DNA of 64,000 nucleotides from Actinacidiphila acidipaludis (lineage in GTDB: Bacteria; Actinomycetota; Actinomycetes; Streptomycetales; Streptomycetaceae): contig NZ_JAINZZ010000039.1 in the NCBI RefSeq assembly GCF_019890725.1, positions 1 through 64,000 of the forward strand, in the 5' to 3' direction. The notes below the pieces were generated by a model that was not told the DNA's origin, did no database searches, and saw nothing but the letters and a program-made list of their open reading frames with translations. Below, one piece after another: positions 41,110-49,773 of the stretch (its first letter is position 1; each line of letters begins with the position of its first letter). The translations under genes were made by a program, and so were the position numbers.

Positions 41110-41190
41110 CTAGGGCATGCGACAGAGCATGGCGGCGACGCGGCACAGGTCGACTGCCCGCCGCTTCGTAAGATCCGCCTGTCGCTTCAT
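41110..41190 (-). CDS. Leader peptide with Cys and Arg codons upstream of sulfur genes
   Basis: A 26-residue peptide beginning M-K-R-Q-A-D-L-T-K-R-R-A-V-D-L-C-R-V, with a second Cys-Arg near the end (M-L-C-R-M-P). This is the form of actinobacterial leader peptides found before cysteine/sulfur genes, where ribosome stalling at Cys codons reports cysteine supply. TACGAT lies 8 nt before its ATG, so it is probably translated from the very 5' end of the message. The downstream genes encode sulfurtransferase and DUF1416. Confidence 0.75.
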   Translation of the reverse strand: MKRQADLTKRRAVDLCRVAAMLCRMP

Positions 41191-41372
41191 GAGTCCCGAT
41201 CGTAGGGAAATGAACCGGCGGGTGTCACCGCCGTGTCGTATGTCGAGACAAGATTGTCCGTATGGCGGTACGGAAGGGGGATTCCGGCCGCCCGGCGCCC
41301 TTTCCGGGGCCTCGCGCGTGCGTTCGAGGGGCCGCTCGACGGGTGCGCGGCCGCTTTGCGGACGCGGCCGTC

Positions 41373-42065
41373 TCAGTTGGCGAGAACGATGTCCTTGCCG
41401 CCGACCCGCACCGAGATCCCGTCCGGCGTGGTGGTCACCGACGTGAGCTCCAGGTTGGCGGGCAGGTGGGTGACCTGGCTGGTGAAGTCGATCTCGTCCC
41501 GCACCTTGCCCTCCAGGCCGAGCGCGGTGAGTTCCTTCGGCAGTCCCTGGGCGTGCAGGCCGATGGTGTCCTTCTTCAGCACGATGTCGCTGAGCACGCT
41601 CAGGTGGGCGCCCATGAAGGAGCCGGTGAGCTTGACCCGCGGCGTGCCGGAGGCGGACGGCCCCGCGTAGGAGACCTTGATGCCGGCGGGCGCGGCCTTG
41701 GACAGGTCCGCGTAGGTGATGAACGCCTGGCCGTCGGCGGAGTCGGCGATCGCCCGGCTGAAGCCGTTCGACAGCTTCACCCCGTACAGGTCGGCGTGGA
41801 AGCTGTCGATGCGTACCGACTGCGAGCCGTCGCCGGCGGCGATGTCGTCCGCGCTGACCTTCACGTCGTCCAGCTTCCCGGACAGCACCTGGGTGAGGAA
41901 CGGGAATCCGGTGATCGACACCTTCGGCTTCTCGGTGAGGTTCTCGGTGGCCTGGGCGCGCTGGGCGGCCTTGTTCTGGGCCACGGTGACGGCGATCCGG
42001 TCCGCTGCGACGAACAGACCGCCGAGAACGACCACGACGATCAGAAGTATTCGCGCCACTCGCAT
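41373..42065 (-). CDS. DUF2993 (LmeA-like) protein
   Basis: The 230-residue protein has an uncleaved or cleaved N-terminal hydrophobic helix (ARILLIVVVVLGGLFVAADR) and a DUF2993 domain: P-K-V-S-I-T-G-F-P-F-L-T-Q-V-L-S-G-K-L-D-D-V-K-V and LPKELTALGLEGKVRDEIDF. In mycobacteria the LmeA member works in envelope lipomannan metabolism; here the substrate is unknown. ATG 42065 follows GGGGAG. It stands alone, 300 nt after a terminator. Confidence 0.85.
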   Translation of the reverse strand: MRVARILLIVVVVLGGLFVAADRIAVTVAQNKAAQRAQATENLTEKPKVSITGFPFLTQVLSGKLDDVKVSADDIAAGDGSQSVRIDSFHADLYGVKLSNGFSRAIADSADGQAFITYADLSKAAPAGIKVSYAGPSASGTPRVKLTGSFMGAHLSVLSDIVLKKDTIGLHAQGLPKELTALGLEGKVRDEIDFTSQVTHLPANLELTSVTTTPDGISVRVGGKDIVLAN

Positions 42066-42330
42066 GCGTCCGCTCTCCCCGCTCGTCCTGGGCCCGCTCC
42101 GGCTGCTTCTGCCCGCAACCGGGCCGCGCAAGGTCCCTTCGCCGCGCAAGGTCAGCGCGCCGCACTTCGCTTACGCCTGACGGACGGCGGGGGTGCGCCG
42201 GTTCCCGCCGGAACTGATCCGTTACCTGGGACACACCCGGGAAGCACCCCGGGAGGCACCTGGGCTTTCGCCCGGCGGACCGTCCGGCGGCAGGGCCGAG
42301 GCCCGGCCCGCGGATCGTGCGGTCGCAGGC

Positions 42331-42359
42331 CCGCGGGCCGTCGGGAGGACGGCCCGCGG
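42331..42359 (-). terminator. Terminator of the MoaD/membrane-protein operon
   Basis: A perfect 12-bp stem CCGCGGGCCGTC/GACGGCCCGCGG with loop GGGAG lies 16 nt beyond the stop of the 42375 gene. The rest of the gap down to 42066 contains no supported gene. Confidence 0.7.
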
Positions 42360-42374
42360 CACCGCGGTGACGGC

Positions 42375-44102
42375 TCAGTGCAGCGCGTTGCCCAGCGCGT
42401 AGACGACCGGGGCCGCCGCGGTCAGCGGCAGCGCGACGCCCGCGGTGAAGTGCACGAACCGCGACGGGAAGTCGTAGCTCGCCACCCGGAGGCCGACGAG
42501 CGCGCACGCGCCGCTCGCGACGGCGAGCAGCACGCCGTGGCCGGTGCCCATGCCGGTCGCCGGGCCGGTGGCCAGGCCCGTGACGAGCGCGGCCAGCAGC
42601 GACAGCGCCAGCGAGACGGGTTCGCCGCCGGGGAGCCGGACCGCGCGCACCAGCGTGGCCGCGGCCACCGCGATCGCGCCCACGACCACCGGATCGCTGC
42701 CCGCGCCGGACGCGGCGGTGGCCAGATACCCGGCGGCGACGACGGTGAGCAGGGTGGACGCCGAGGTCGCGGTGAGCGAGGACAGGCGTTCGTCGGCCGA
42801 ACCGTGGTGGCGCAGTTGCAGTATCAGCACCAGCAGCAGCCACACGCCGAGCGTGCCGAGCAGCACCTCGGCGTTGTGGGAGCCGCCGGCGGCCAGCAGC
42901 GCGACGTCCGCGGTGACGCCGGCCAGGAACGCCAGCATGATGCCCTGCCGGGCCGGCCACATGCCGTTCAGCCGGAACCAGCCGGCCGCGGTCACGCCCT
43001 CCAGCACCAGCAGCACGACGGCCAGCCCGGGCTTCCCGAGCGCCGCAGCGCCGGCGATGAGCAGGCCCAGCGCGGCGGTGATGGCGGCGGGCTGGATGCC
43101 CGGCGGGATGATCGGCGAGCCGGTGCGCACGGGCCCGCCGCCCGTCGCGGACGAGGCGGCTGCGGGCGGCGGCTCCTCGCCGACGGTCGGCAGGACCGCG
43201 GTGTGCTCGGTGCCCGCGAACGGCTGCTGTGCCGCGTAGGTGTGCGGCTGCTGCCGCGACCACTGCGGCTGCGGCTCCGCCGGGGCATAACCGGCGGGGG
43301 CGTCGGCCGCCGGCTGGTGGTCCCACGGCTGGGCGGCGGACGGCGCCTGCCCCCAGCCGGCGCCGCCGGCGGGTCCGGTGAACGCGCCCCGGGCGGCTGC
43401 GTGGCCGCCCCAGGCGTCCCCGGACGACGGCAGCCCGAACGCGGCACCCGGGTCGGCCTCGTCCGGCAGCTGCCCGACGAGCGGTTCCGGGACGTAGGTG
43501 CCGTCCTCGCCGGGACCGGCCGCGGCGGCGCTGTGACCGAGGTGGCTGTCGTGGGGGCCCGGGCCGGGGAAGCCCGTGGTACCGGTCCGCGGAGCCGTCT
43601 GCGGCTGCCCGCCGTGCCCGAAGCCCGGCCCCGGGTACACGGGGCCGGGGCGGCCGGCCGAGGGGTAGCCGGGGTCGAGGTGCCCGCCGCCGGTGTAGCC
43701 GGGCCGGGGCTGGCCCGGGGTGCCGTGGCCTGCGTTCCCGAAGCCGCCGTCGTGACCGGCGTCCTGGTACGTGCCCCCGCCGTGAGCGGCGTCGGGGTAA
43801 CCGGCGTAGCCGCCGTTCGCGTAGCCGCCGTTCGCGTAGCCGCCGTTCGCGTACCCGCCGGTGCCGTGCCCGTCGTTGCCGTACCCCGTGGCGTCGTAGC
43901 CGCCGGTGCCGTACGCGCCCTGGTCGTAGCCGCCCTGCCCGTAGCCCTCGGCAGGCGTGCCAAAGGTCTCGTGCGTGCCGTACGTCGCGTGCGGGAAGCC
44001 GGGCGGCGGGGTGTTCGGGGGCGCGGCGGGCGGCGGGTAGGCGCCGGGCGCCTGCGGCGGGACCTCGGGCGTCGAGGCGTCGCCCTCACCGGGAGCGGTC
44101 AT
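42375..44102 (-). CDS. Gly/Tyr/Pro-rich multi-span membrane protein
   Basis: A 575-residue protein with two parts. Residues 1-330 are low-complexity and rich in Gly, Tyr, Pro and His, with tandem G-G-Y-A-N repeats and YGQGGYDQGAYGTGGY. Residues 345-575 are a polytopic domain of about eight spans (AAITAALGLLIAGAAALG, GLAVVLLVLEGVTAAGWF, VLLGTLGVWLLLVLILQLR and others). The disordered part is probably cytoplasmic. It overlaps the MoaD-like gene by ATGA, so they are coupled. Similar Streptomyces proteins are of unknown function. Confidence 0.75.
   Translation of the reverse strand: MTAPGEGDASTPEVPPQAPGAYPPPAAPPNTPPPGFPHATYGTHETFGTPAEGYGQGGYDQGAYGTGGYDATGYGNDGHGTGGYANGGYANGGYANGGYAGYPDAAHGGGTYQDAGHDGGFGNAGHGTPGQPRPGYTGGGHLDPGYPSAGRPGPVYPGPGFGHGGQPQTAPRTGTTGFPGPGPHDSHLGHSAAAAGPGEDGTYVPEPLVGQLPDEADPGAAFGLPSSGDAWGGHAAARGAFTGPAGGAGWGQAPSAAQPWDHQPAADAPAGYAPAEPQPQWSRQQPHTYAAQQPFAGTEHTAVLPTVGEEPPPAAASSATGGGPVRTGSPIIPPGIQPAAITAALGLLIAGAAALGKPGLAVVLLVLEGVTAAGWFRLNGMWPARQGIMLAFLAGVTADVALLAAGGSHNAEVLLGTLGVWLLLVLILQLRHHGSADERLSSLTATSASTLLTVVAAGYLATAASGAGSDPVVVGAIAVAAATLVRAVRLPGGEPVSLALSLLAALVTGLATGPATGMGTGHGVLLAVASGACALVGLRVASYDFPSRFVHFTAGVALPLTAAAPVVYALGNALH
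43811..43855. repeat. 15-bp tandem repeat encoding G-G-Y-A-N
   Basis: Three 15-bp units (CGCCGTTCGCGTAGC and one variant) code for the repeated pentapeptide in the Gly/Tyr-rich membrane protein. Confidence 0.85.
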
Positions 44103-44395
44103 CGCGCACCTCCCGCGAAGGGCGGCAGGACTTCCACGGTCGCGCCGTCGTGCAGGGCGACCGAGGCGTGGTCACGGGTGCCGACCGGCGTGCCGTCGAC
44201 GAGGAAGGAGCAGCGCAGCAGCACCCGGTCGAACTCCGGTGCGCCGGCGTGGCGTTCGCGGGCCGCGGCCAGGGCCTCGGCCAGGGTCGCCGCCTGGTAC
44301 GGCTCCTCCGCCGTGCCCGCGGCGGCCTTCGCGGCGGCCCAGTAGCGGATCGTGCCCGCCGCCAGGCACCCGTCGGCCGTGTCAGGTGCAGCCAT
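44099..44395 (-). CDS. MoaD/ThiS family sulfur-carrier-like protein with extended C terminus
   Basis: A 98-residue beta-grasp protein: T-I-R-Y-W-A-A-A-K-A-A-A-G start, VLLRCSFLVDGTPVGTRDHA, and the closing V-E-V-L-P-P-F-A-G-G. MoaD, ThiS and CysO work through a free C-terminal Gly-Gly. Here two residues (A-R) follow it, made because the reading frame runs into the next gene's start (ATGA overlap). It therefore needs trimming or is not a classical carrier. The start may be GTG 44398. Confidence 0.85.
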   Translation of the reverse strand: MAAPDTADGCLAAGTIRYWAAAKAAAGTAEEPYQAATLAEALAAARERHAGAPEFDRVLLRCSFLVDGTPVGTRDHASVALHDGATVEVLPPFAGGAR

Positions 44396-44453
44396 CACGC
44401 TTTCCGTTCGTCGTCCTGCAGGTCGTACCGGGCTCCATCATGGCCCGTCGGTC

Positions 44454-45263
44454 TCACGCGGGGGGAACGCGGGAGGTCAGCCAGTCGCCGATGCGGCCGA
44501 GCAGCGCGGGGTCGGCCGCGTTCTCCGCGTGGCCGAAGCCGCGTTCGATCCACAGCTCGGCACCGCCCTCCCCGGCGGCCGCGGCCAGTGACAGCGGGTG
44601 GTCCAGCGGGAAGTACGCGTCGCGGTCGCCGTGCACGATGAGCAGCGGCGTGGGGGCGATGAGCGGCACGGACTCCACCGGGGAGACGGGCACCGGGTCC
44701 CAGTCCTCGGGATGGATCCGGGTCTTCAGCCCGAACCGGGAGACCAGCCGGCCCGCGGGCCGGGTGACGACCCAGTGCAGCCGGCGCATCGGCGCGGTCC
44801 CGCGGTAGTACCAGCGGGCCGGCGAGCTGACGGCGACCACGGCGGCGAGCCCGGCGCCCGGCGCGTGCCGCAGCACCACCGACCCGCCCATCGAGAAGCC
44901 GACCGTGACGACCCGCGCGTACCCCAGGCGGTGCGCCCAGTCGACGGCCGCGGCCAGGTCCAGCACCTCCAGGTCGCCGACGGTCGAGCGGCCGCCCGAG
45001 CGGCCGTGGCCGCGGAAGGAGAACGTGACGACCGCGCCGTACCGGCTGAACTGCCGTGCGGCGCGGCGGACCGCGGGCCGTTCCAGGGACCCGGTGAAGC
45101 CGTGCGCGACGACGATCGCCAGACGGCCGGATCCGTTCGCCGCGGGCAGGTGCTCGGCCTCGATCCGGACGCCGTCGGACGTCAACAGCACGGTCTGCCG
45201 GCCACTCGTCGGAGTCGGCTCGACACGCAAACGCTCGGAGTCGGTCTCGGCAGGGCTGTCCAT
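44454..45263 (-). CDS. Alpha/beta hydrolase
   Basis: A 269-residue alpha/beta hydrolase: oxyanion-hole strand V-V-A-H-G-F-T-G-S, the nucleophile elbow V-G-F-S-M-G-G-S-V, acid region V-H-G-D-R-D-A-Y-F-P, and catalytic His in R-G-F-G-H-A-E-N. It is probably an esterase or lipase-like enzyme with unknown substrate. ATG 45263 lies 7 nt after AACAAT on its strand. It is divergent from glnR. Confidence 0.9.
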   Translation of the reverse strand: MDSPAETDSERLRVEPTPTSGRQTVLLTSDGVRIEAEHLPAANGSGRLAIVVAHGFTGSLERPAVRRAARQFSRYGAVVTFSFRGHGRSGGRSTVGDLEVLDLAAAVDWAHRLGYARVVTVGFSMGGSVVLRHAPGAGLAAVVAVSSPARWYYRGTAPMRRLHWVVTRPAGRLVSRFGLKTRIHPEDWDPVPVSPVESVPLIAPTPLLIVHGDRDAYFPLDHPLSLAAAAGEGGAELWIERGFGHAENAADPALLGRIGDWLTSRVPPA

Positions 45264-45462
45264 GTCGGCTATTGTTGCGTGGCAGAGGACCTGGGCAATG
45301 TCGCCCCCGGGTCCTTTCGTGCTTTTCCGGCACGAGCACGTCGTCCTCGCAGGCCCGAGGAGGGTTCGGTTTGAGCCAGCACGACCAGCTCCACCCCGGG
45401 GTGCCCCGCGCCCCGCGAGGCAGTACGCCGCGGCACGTCCGGACGACCGACGGGAGCGCCCG

Positions 45463-46263
45463 ATGAGTTCTCTCCTGCTACTGACCAACGCCCTCCAGCC
45501 GTCGACCGAGGTGCTGCCCGCCCTCGGACTGCTGCTGCACAACGTGCGGGTGGCCCCCGCCGAGGGCCCGGCCCTGGTGGACACCCCCGGTGCCGACGTC
45601 ATCCTCATCGACGGCCGCCGCGACCTGCCGCAGGTGCGCAGCCTGTGCCAGCTCCTGCGCTCGACCGGACCGGGCTGCCCGCTGATGCTCGTGGTCACCG
45701 AGGGCGGTCTCGCCGCGGTCACCGCCGACTGGGGCATCGACGACGTGCTGCTGGACACCGCCGGCCCGGCCGAGGTCGAGGCCCGGCTGCGGCTGGCGAT
45801 GGGGCGGCAGCAGATCACCGCGGACGACAGCCCGATGGAGATCCGCAACGGCGACCTGTCGGTGGACGAGGCGACCTACAGCGCGAAACTCAAGGGCCGG
45901 GTGCTGGACCTGACCTTCAAGGAGTTCGAGCTGCTGAAGTACCTCGCCCAGCACCCGGGACGCGTCTTCACCCGCGCCCAGCTGCTCCAGGAGGTCTGGG
46001 GCTACGACTACTTCGGCGGCACCCGGACCGTGGACGTGCACGTACGGCGGCTGCGGGCCAAGCTCGGCGTCGAGCACGAGTCGCTGATCGGCACCGTCCG
46101 CAACGTCGGCTACCGGTTCGTGACCCCGGAGAAGGCGGAGCGCGCGGCCGAGGAGGCGGCGCGCAGCGAGGCCGCCCAGGGCCGCGGCCCGGACCGCCCC
46201 GAGGCGGAGGCGCGTGACCACCGCTCCACCGCCGGACGCTCCCCGGCAGGACCGGCAAGATGA
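45463..46263 (+). CDS. glnR: Global nitrogen regulator GlnR
   Basis: GlnR is the OmpR-type orphan response regulator of nitrogen assimilation (glnA, amtB, nir and others). The 266-residue sequence is nearly that of the Streptomyces protein as I recall it. The atypical receiver starts M-S-S-L-L-L-L-T-N-A-L-Q-P-S-T-E-V and keeps the Asp in V-I-L-I-D-G-R-R-D-L. The winged helix has LDLTFKEFELLKYLAQHPGR and DVHVRRLRAKLGVEHESLIG. GGGAG precedes the ATG. No sensor kinase is nearby, as expected. Confidence 0.97.
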   Translation: MSSLLLLTNALQPSTEVLPALGLLLHNVRVAPAEGPALVDTPGADVILIDGRRDLPQVRSLCQLLRSTGPGCPLMLVVTEGGLAAVTADWGIDDVLLDTAGPAEVEARLRLAMGRQQITADDSPMEIRNGDLSVDEATYSAKLKGRVLDLTFKEFELLKYLAQHPGRVFTRAQLLQEVWGYDYFGGTRTVDVHVRRLRAKLGVEHESLIGTVRNVGYRFVTPEKAERAAEEAARSEAAQGRGPDRPEAEARDHRSTAGRSPAGPAR

Positions 46264-46315
46264 CCGGCACGACGACCCATGTGGCGGCCGGATAGACACG
46301 CGTAGACTGCGCGAC

Positions 46316-47341
46316 GTGCCCAAGGTGACGCGCGACGACGTGGCCAGGCTGGCGGGGACCTCGACCGCGGTCGTCAGCTACGTCATCAACAACGGACCCC
46401 GGCCGGTTGCCCCGGCCACCCGCGAGCGGGTGCTCGCGGCCATCAAGCAGCTCGGCTACCGCCCGGACCGGGTGGCGCAGGCCATGGCGAGCCGCCGTAC
46501 CGACCTGATCGGCCTGATCGTGCCGGACGCCCGGCAGCCGTTCTTCGCGGAGATGGCGCACGCGGTGGAACAGGCGGCGTCCGAGCGCGGGAAGATGGTG
46601 CTGGTCGGCAACTCCGACTACCTCGACGAGCGCGAGGTGCACTACCTGCGGGCCTTCCTGGGCATGCGCGTCTCCGGTCTGATCCTGATCAGCCAGGGCC
46701 CCAGCGAGAACGCCGCGATAGAGATCGACGCCTGGGACGCCCGCGTGGTGCTGCTGCACGAACGCCCCGAGGCGATCGACGACATCGCGGTCGTCACCGA
46801 CGACATCGGCGGCGCCCAGCTCGCCACCCGGCACCTGCTGGAGCACGGTCACCCGTACGTGGCCTGCCTCGGCGGCACCGAGATCACCCCGGTCGTCGGC
46901 GACCCGGTGCACGACCACGTGGTCGGCTGGCAGCGGGCCATGCAGGAGGCGGGCCGGTCCACCGAGGGCCGGCTCTTCCAGTCCCCGTACAACCGCTACG
47001 ACGCCTACCGGGTCGCCCTGGAGCTGCTGGCGGGCCCGGACCGGCCGCCGGCCATCTTCTGCGCGACGGACGACCAGGCGATAGGCGTGCTGCGGGCGGC
47101 CCGCGAGCTGCGCATCGACGTGCCCGGCGAGCTGGCGGTGGCCGGCTTCGACGACGTCAAGGAGGCCGGGCTCGCCGACCCGCCGCTGACGACGGTCGCC
47201 TCCGACCGGCAGGCCATGGCCCGGGCCGCGGTCGACGCGGTCCTGGACGACTCCCTGCGGGTGCCCGGCTCGCGCCGCGAGCGCCTGCGCCAGTTCCCGT
47301 CGCGGCTGGTGGTCCGCGGGTCCTGCGGGTGCGAGGGCTGA
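46316..47341 (+). CDS. LacI family transcriptional regulator
   Basis: The 341-residue repressor has an N-terminal helix-turn-helix (V-T-R-D-D-V-A-R-L-A-G-T-S-T-A-V-V-S-Y-V-I-N-N-G-P-R) and a periplasmic-binding-like ligand domain (DLIGLIVPDARQPFFAEMAH through VAGFDDVKEAGLADPPLTTV). It ends V-V-R-G-S-C-G-C. The ligand is unknown, probably a sugar. GTG 46316 is 7 nt after TAGACT (leaderless pattern); the frame upstream overlaps glnR and was rejected. Confidence 0.92.
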   Translation: MPKVTRDDVARLAGTSTAVVSYVINNGPRPVAPATRERVLAAIKQLGYRPDRVAQAMASRRTDLIGLIVPDARQPFFAEMAHAVEQAASERGKMVLVGNSDYLDEREVHYLRAFLGMRVSGLILISQGPSENAAIEIDAWDARVVLLHERPEAIDDIAVVTDDIGGAQLATRHLLEHGHPYVACLGGTEITPVVGDPVHDHVVGWQRAMQEAGRSTEGRLFQSPYNRYDAYRVALELLAGPDRPPAIFCATDDQAIGVLRAARELRIDVPGELAVAGFDDVKEAGLADPPLTTVASDRQAMARAAVDAVLDDSLRVPGSRRERLRQFPSRLVVRGSCGCEG

Positions 47342-47517
47342 GCCGGAGCGCGCTTCGCCCGGGGCCCGTAACTCCGTTGGCGGACGGGCCTGTTGGGCCC
47401 GGATAAAGGCCGGTGAGCGCGGGCGCCGCCGGTCCTTATATGGGGCATACCCACTTCTGTCGGGCTTCTCAGCGTGTACTCAGGAACCTCTCATGGTCCG
47501 AGCGCACAGTCATAGAC

Positions 47518-48696
47518 ATGACCGAGAGCAGCCGCAACGGCGAACCCCACCCGTACGACCAGCAGCCTCCGCTCTACCACGGCCCGCAGGGAACGGAGTA
47601 CCGCTCCCCCGAGCCCCAGGTCCACGCGACCACGCCGTACGAGCCGCCGGCCTTCGGGGACGACCGGGTCGTCCCGTCGGAGGTCGTCGCCTCCCACAGC
47701 GTCGCACCGGGGACCCCGGCGGCCGGTGACGCCGGCGGCGCCTACCCGCCGCCGCCCCCGTACGGTCACGGCTACGGCTTCCCGCCGCCCGGCGAGCCGG
47801 CGCCGCACCGCCGCAGGCGGGTCCGCAAGCCCGCCCTGCTGGTCGCGGCCGTCGCCCTGGCCGCCGGCGTGGTCGGCGGTGGCGCCGGCGCCCTGATCGG
47901 CAACGCCACCGACCACACCACCGCCGCCGCGCCCGCTGCCGTCGTCAACGCCTCCGCGGTCGACGGCGGCGTCGCCGGGGTGGCCAAGGCCGTGAGCCCG
48001 AGCGTCGTCGAGATCAACGCGACCTCCCCCACCGGCAAGTCCACCGGCGCCGGTGTGATCATCACCTCCAACGGCCAGGTCATCACCAACAACCACGTGA
48101 TCGCGGGCGCCGACAGCGTCAGCGTGACGTACAGCAACGGCAAGTCCGCGCGGGCCAGCGTCGTGGGCACCGACGCCAACAAGGACCTCGCGCTGATCAG
48201 GATCCAGGGCGCCTCCGGACTGCCCGCGGCCACCCTCGGCGACTCCTCAGGACTCGTCGTCGGCGACCAGGTCGTGGCCATCGGCTCCCCCGAGGGCCTG
48301 AGCGGCACGGTCACCAGCGGCATCGTCTCCGCGCTCAACCGCGACGTGACCGTCTCCACCGACGAGGGACAGGGCCAGCAGCAGTTCGGCGGCGGCGACG
48401 GCCGGTGGCCGTTCTCCTTCGGCGGCAACCAGTACAACGGCGACACCGGCAACTCCACGACCACCTACAAGGCGATCCAGACCGACGCCTCCCTCAACCC
48501 CGGCAACTCCGGCGGCGCGCTGATCAACATGAGCGGGCAGATCATCGGCATCAACTCCGCGATGTACTCCGACTCCTCCAGCAACAGCGGCGGCTCCTCC
48601 AGCGCCGGCAGCGTGGGCCTCGGCTTCGCGATCCCCGTCAACACGGTCAAGGCCGACCTCGCCACCCTGCGGGCCGGCGGCACCTCCGGCAACTGA
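47518..48696 (+). CDS. HtrA-like membrane-anchored serine protease without PDZ domain
   Basis: The 392-residue protein has a Pro-rich cytoplasmic N terminus, one membrane helix (LLVAAVALAAGVVGGGAGAL) and a trypsin-like domain. Its triad is in V-I-T-N-N-H-V-I-A-G-A, T-D-A-N-K-D-L-A-L-I, and L-N-P-G-N-S-G-G-A-L. It ends just after G-L-G-F-A-I-P-V-N-T-V, so the PDZ domain of DegP/HtrA is missing. Likely role: envelope stress protease. The two-component system 300 nt downstream may regulate it. The start is supported by codon context; no strong ribosome site is visible. Confidence 0.9.
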   Translation: MTESSRNGEPHPYDQQPPLYHGPQGTEYRSPEPQVHATTPYEPPAFGDDRVVPSEVVASHSVAPGTPAAGDAGGAYPPPPPYGHGYGFPPPGEPAPHRRRRVRKPALLVAAVALAAGVVGGGAGALIGNATDHTTAAAPAAVVNASAVDGGVAGVAKAVSPSVVEINATSPTGKSTGAGVIITSNGQVITNNHVIAGADSVSVTYSNGKSARASVVGTDANKDLALIRIQGASGLPAATLGDSSGLVVGDQVVAIGSPEGLSGTVTSGIVSALNRDVTVSTDEGQGQQQFGGGDGRWPFSFGGNQYNGDTGNSTTTYKAIQTDASLNPGNSGGALINMSGQIIGINSAMYSDSSSNSGGSSSAGSVGLGFAIPVNTVKADLATLRAGGTSGN

Positions 48697-48761
48697 TCCT
48701 CCGGTCCACCGGCAGGAGCCCCGCGACCGGTCCTGCCGTCCCGCACCACCTGGGAGACCCC

Positions 48762-48986
48762 ATGAGCAGCACGATCACGGCCGGCGTCAACCGTCTGCGG
48801 CGCGCCCTGGGCACGGCGGTGTCCTGGAGCCCGCACGCCCCGGCCGTCGCGACCGGCCCGGCCGACCTCGACCTCCCGCTCGCCCTGGCCGCCGGCCTCG
48901 CGCCCGCCCCCCGGGCGCCCGAGGTCAGCGCGGCCCGCGCCCGTCACCGGACTGCACGCCGCCGCGCCGCAACCGTGCGACGCTGA
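48762..48986 (+). CDS. Small basic protein, unknown (74 aa)
   Basis: A 74-residue Ala/Arg-rich protein (GVNRLRRALGTAVSWSPHAP through an Arg-rich tail RTARRRAATVRR). GGGAGACCCC precedes ATG 48762. It sits between the protease and response-regulator genes on the same strand. No domain is recognised; it may be a DNA-binding or membrane-associated small protein, or not expressed. Confidence 0.5.
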   Translation: MSSTITAGVNRLRRALGTAVSWSPHAPAVATGPADLDLPLALAAGLAPAPRAPEVSAARARHRTARRRAATVRR

Positions 48987-49008
48987 GACTGTTCCGCACA
49001 CCACCGCC

Positions 49009-49773
49009 ATGTCCGTCAGTGAGGTACCGCAGACCATGAGCCCCGGCGAGAGCGGCGAGGCCCCCGCCCGCATCCTGATCGTCGACGACGAGCCCGCCGT
49101 ACGGGAGGCGCTGCGCCGCAGCCTCGCCTTCGAGGGCTACGACACGGCCCTGGCCGCCGACGGCATGGCCGCCCTCGAGCAGGCGGACGCCTACCGGCCC
49201 GACGCGATCGTGCTCGACGTGCTGATGCCGCGGATGGACGGCCTGACGACCGCACGCCGGCTGCGGTCGTCCGGCGTGACCACACCGATCCTCATGCTCA
49301 CCGCGCGCGACACCGTCGGCGACCGCGTCACGGGCCTGGACGCGGGCGCCGACGACTACCTCGTCAAGCCCTTCGAGCTCGACGAGCTGCTGGCCCGTCT
49401 GCGGGCCCTGCTCCGGCGCAGCTCCTACGCGGCGGCCTCCGGACCCGCGGGCGAGGAGCACGTCATGACCTTCGGCGACCTGCGGATGGACACCAGCACC
49501 CGCGAGGTCACCCGCGACGGCCACCCGGTCGAGCTGACCCGCACCGAGTACACCCTGCTCGAGCTCTTCCTCGCCCACCCGCGCCAGGTCCTCACCCGCG
49601 AACAGATCCTCAAGGCGGTGTGGGGCTTCGACTTCGAGCCTTCGTCCAACTCCCTCGACGTCTACGTGATGTACCTGCGGCGCAAGACGGAGGCCGGCGG
49701 GATGCCGCGCCTCGTGCACACCGTGCGGGGAGTGGGCTACGTCCTGCGCGCCCCGGACGGCGGTCATTCGTGA
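49009..49773 (+). CDS. OmpR family response regulator (MprA-like)
   Basis: A 254-residue response regulator. The receiver has acidic pocket I-L-I-V-D-D-E, phosphoacceptor Asp in I-V-L-D-V-L-M-P-R-M-D-G, the Thr in L-M-L-T-A-R-D, and Lys in Y-L-V-K-P-F. A winged-helix domain follows (V-E-L-T-R-T-E-Y-T-L-L, LDVYVMYLRRKTEAGG, HTVRGVGYVLR). It overlaps its kinase in GTGA. By similarity to MprAB it may answer to envelope stress. Confidence 0.94.
   Translation: MSVSEVPQTMSPGESGEAPARILIVDDEPAVREALRRSLAFEGYDTALAADGMAALEQADAYRPDAIVLDVLMPRMDGLTTARRLRSSGVTTPILMLTARDTVGDRVTGLDAGADDYLVKPFELDELLARLRALLRRSSYAAASGPAGEEHVMTFGDLRMDTSTREVTRDGHPVELTRTEYTLLELFLAHPRQVLTREQILKAVWGFDFEPSSNSLDVYVMYLRRKTEAGGMPRLVHTVRGVGYVLRAPDGGHS

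Noticed and set aside
41262..44345. Very long plus-strand open frame (over 1000 codons)
   Set aside because: It lies antisense to the DUF2993, Gly/Tyr-rich membrane and MoaD-like genes, which have clear domains. Its own translation is Arg/Gly-rich with no domain, a common GC-rich artefact.
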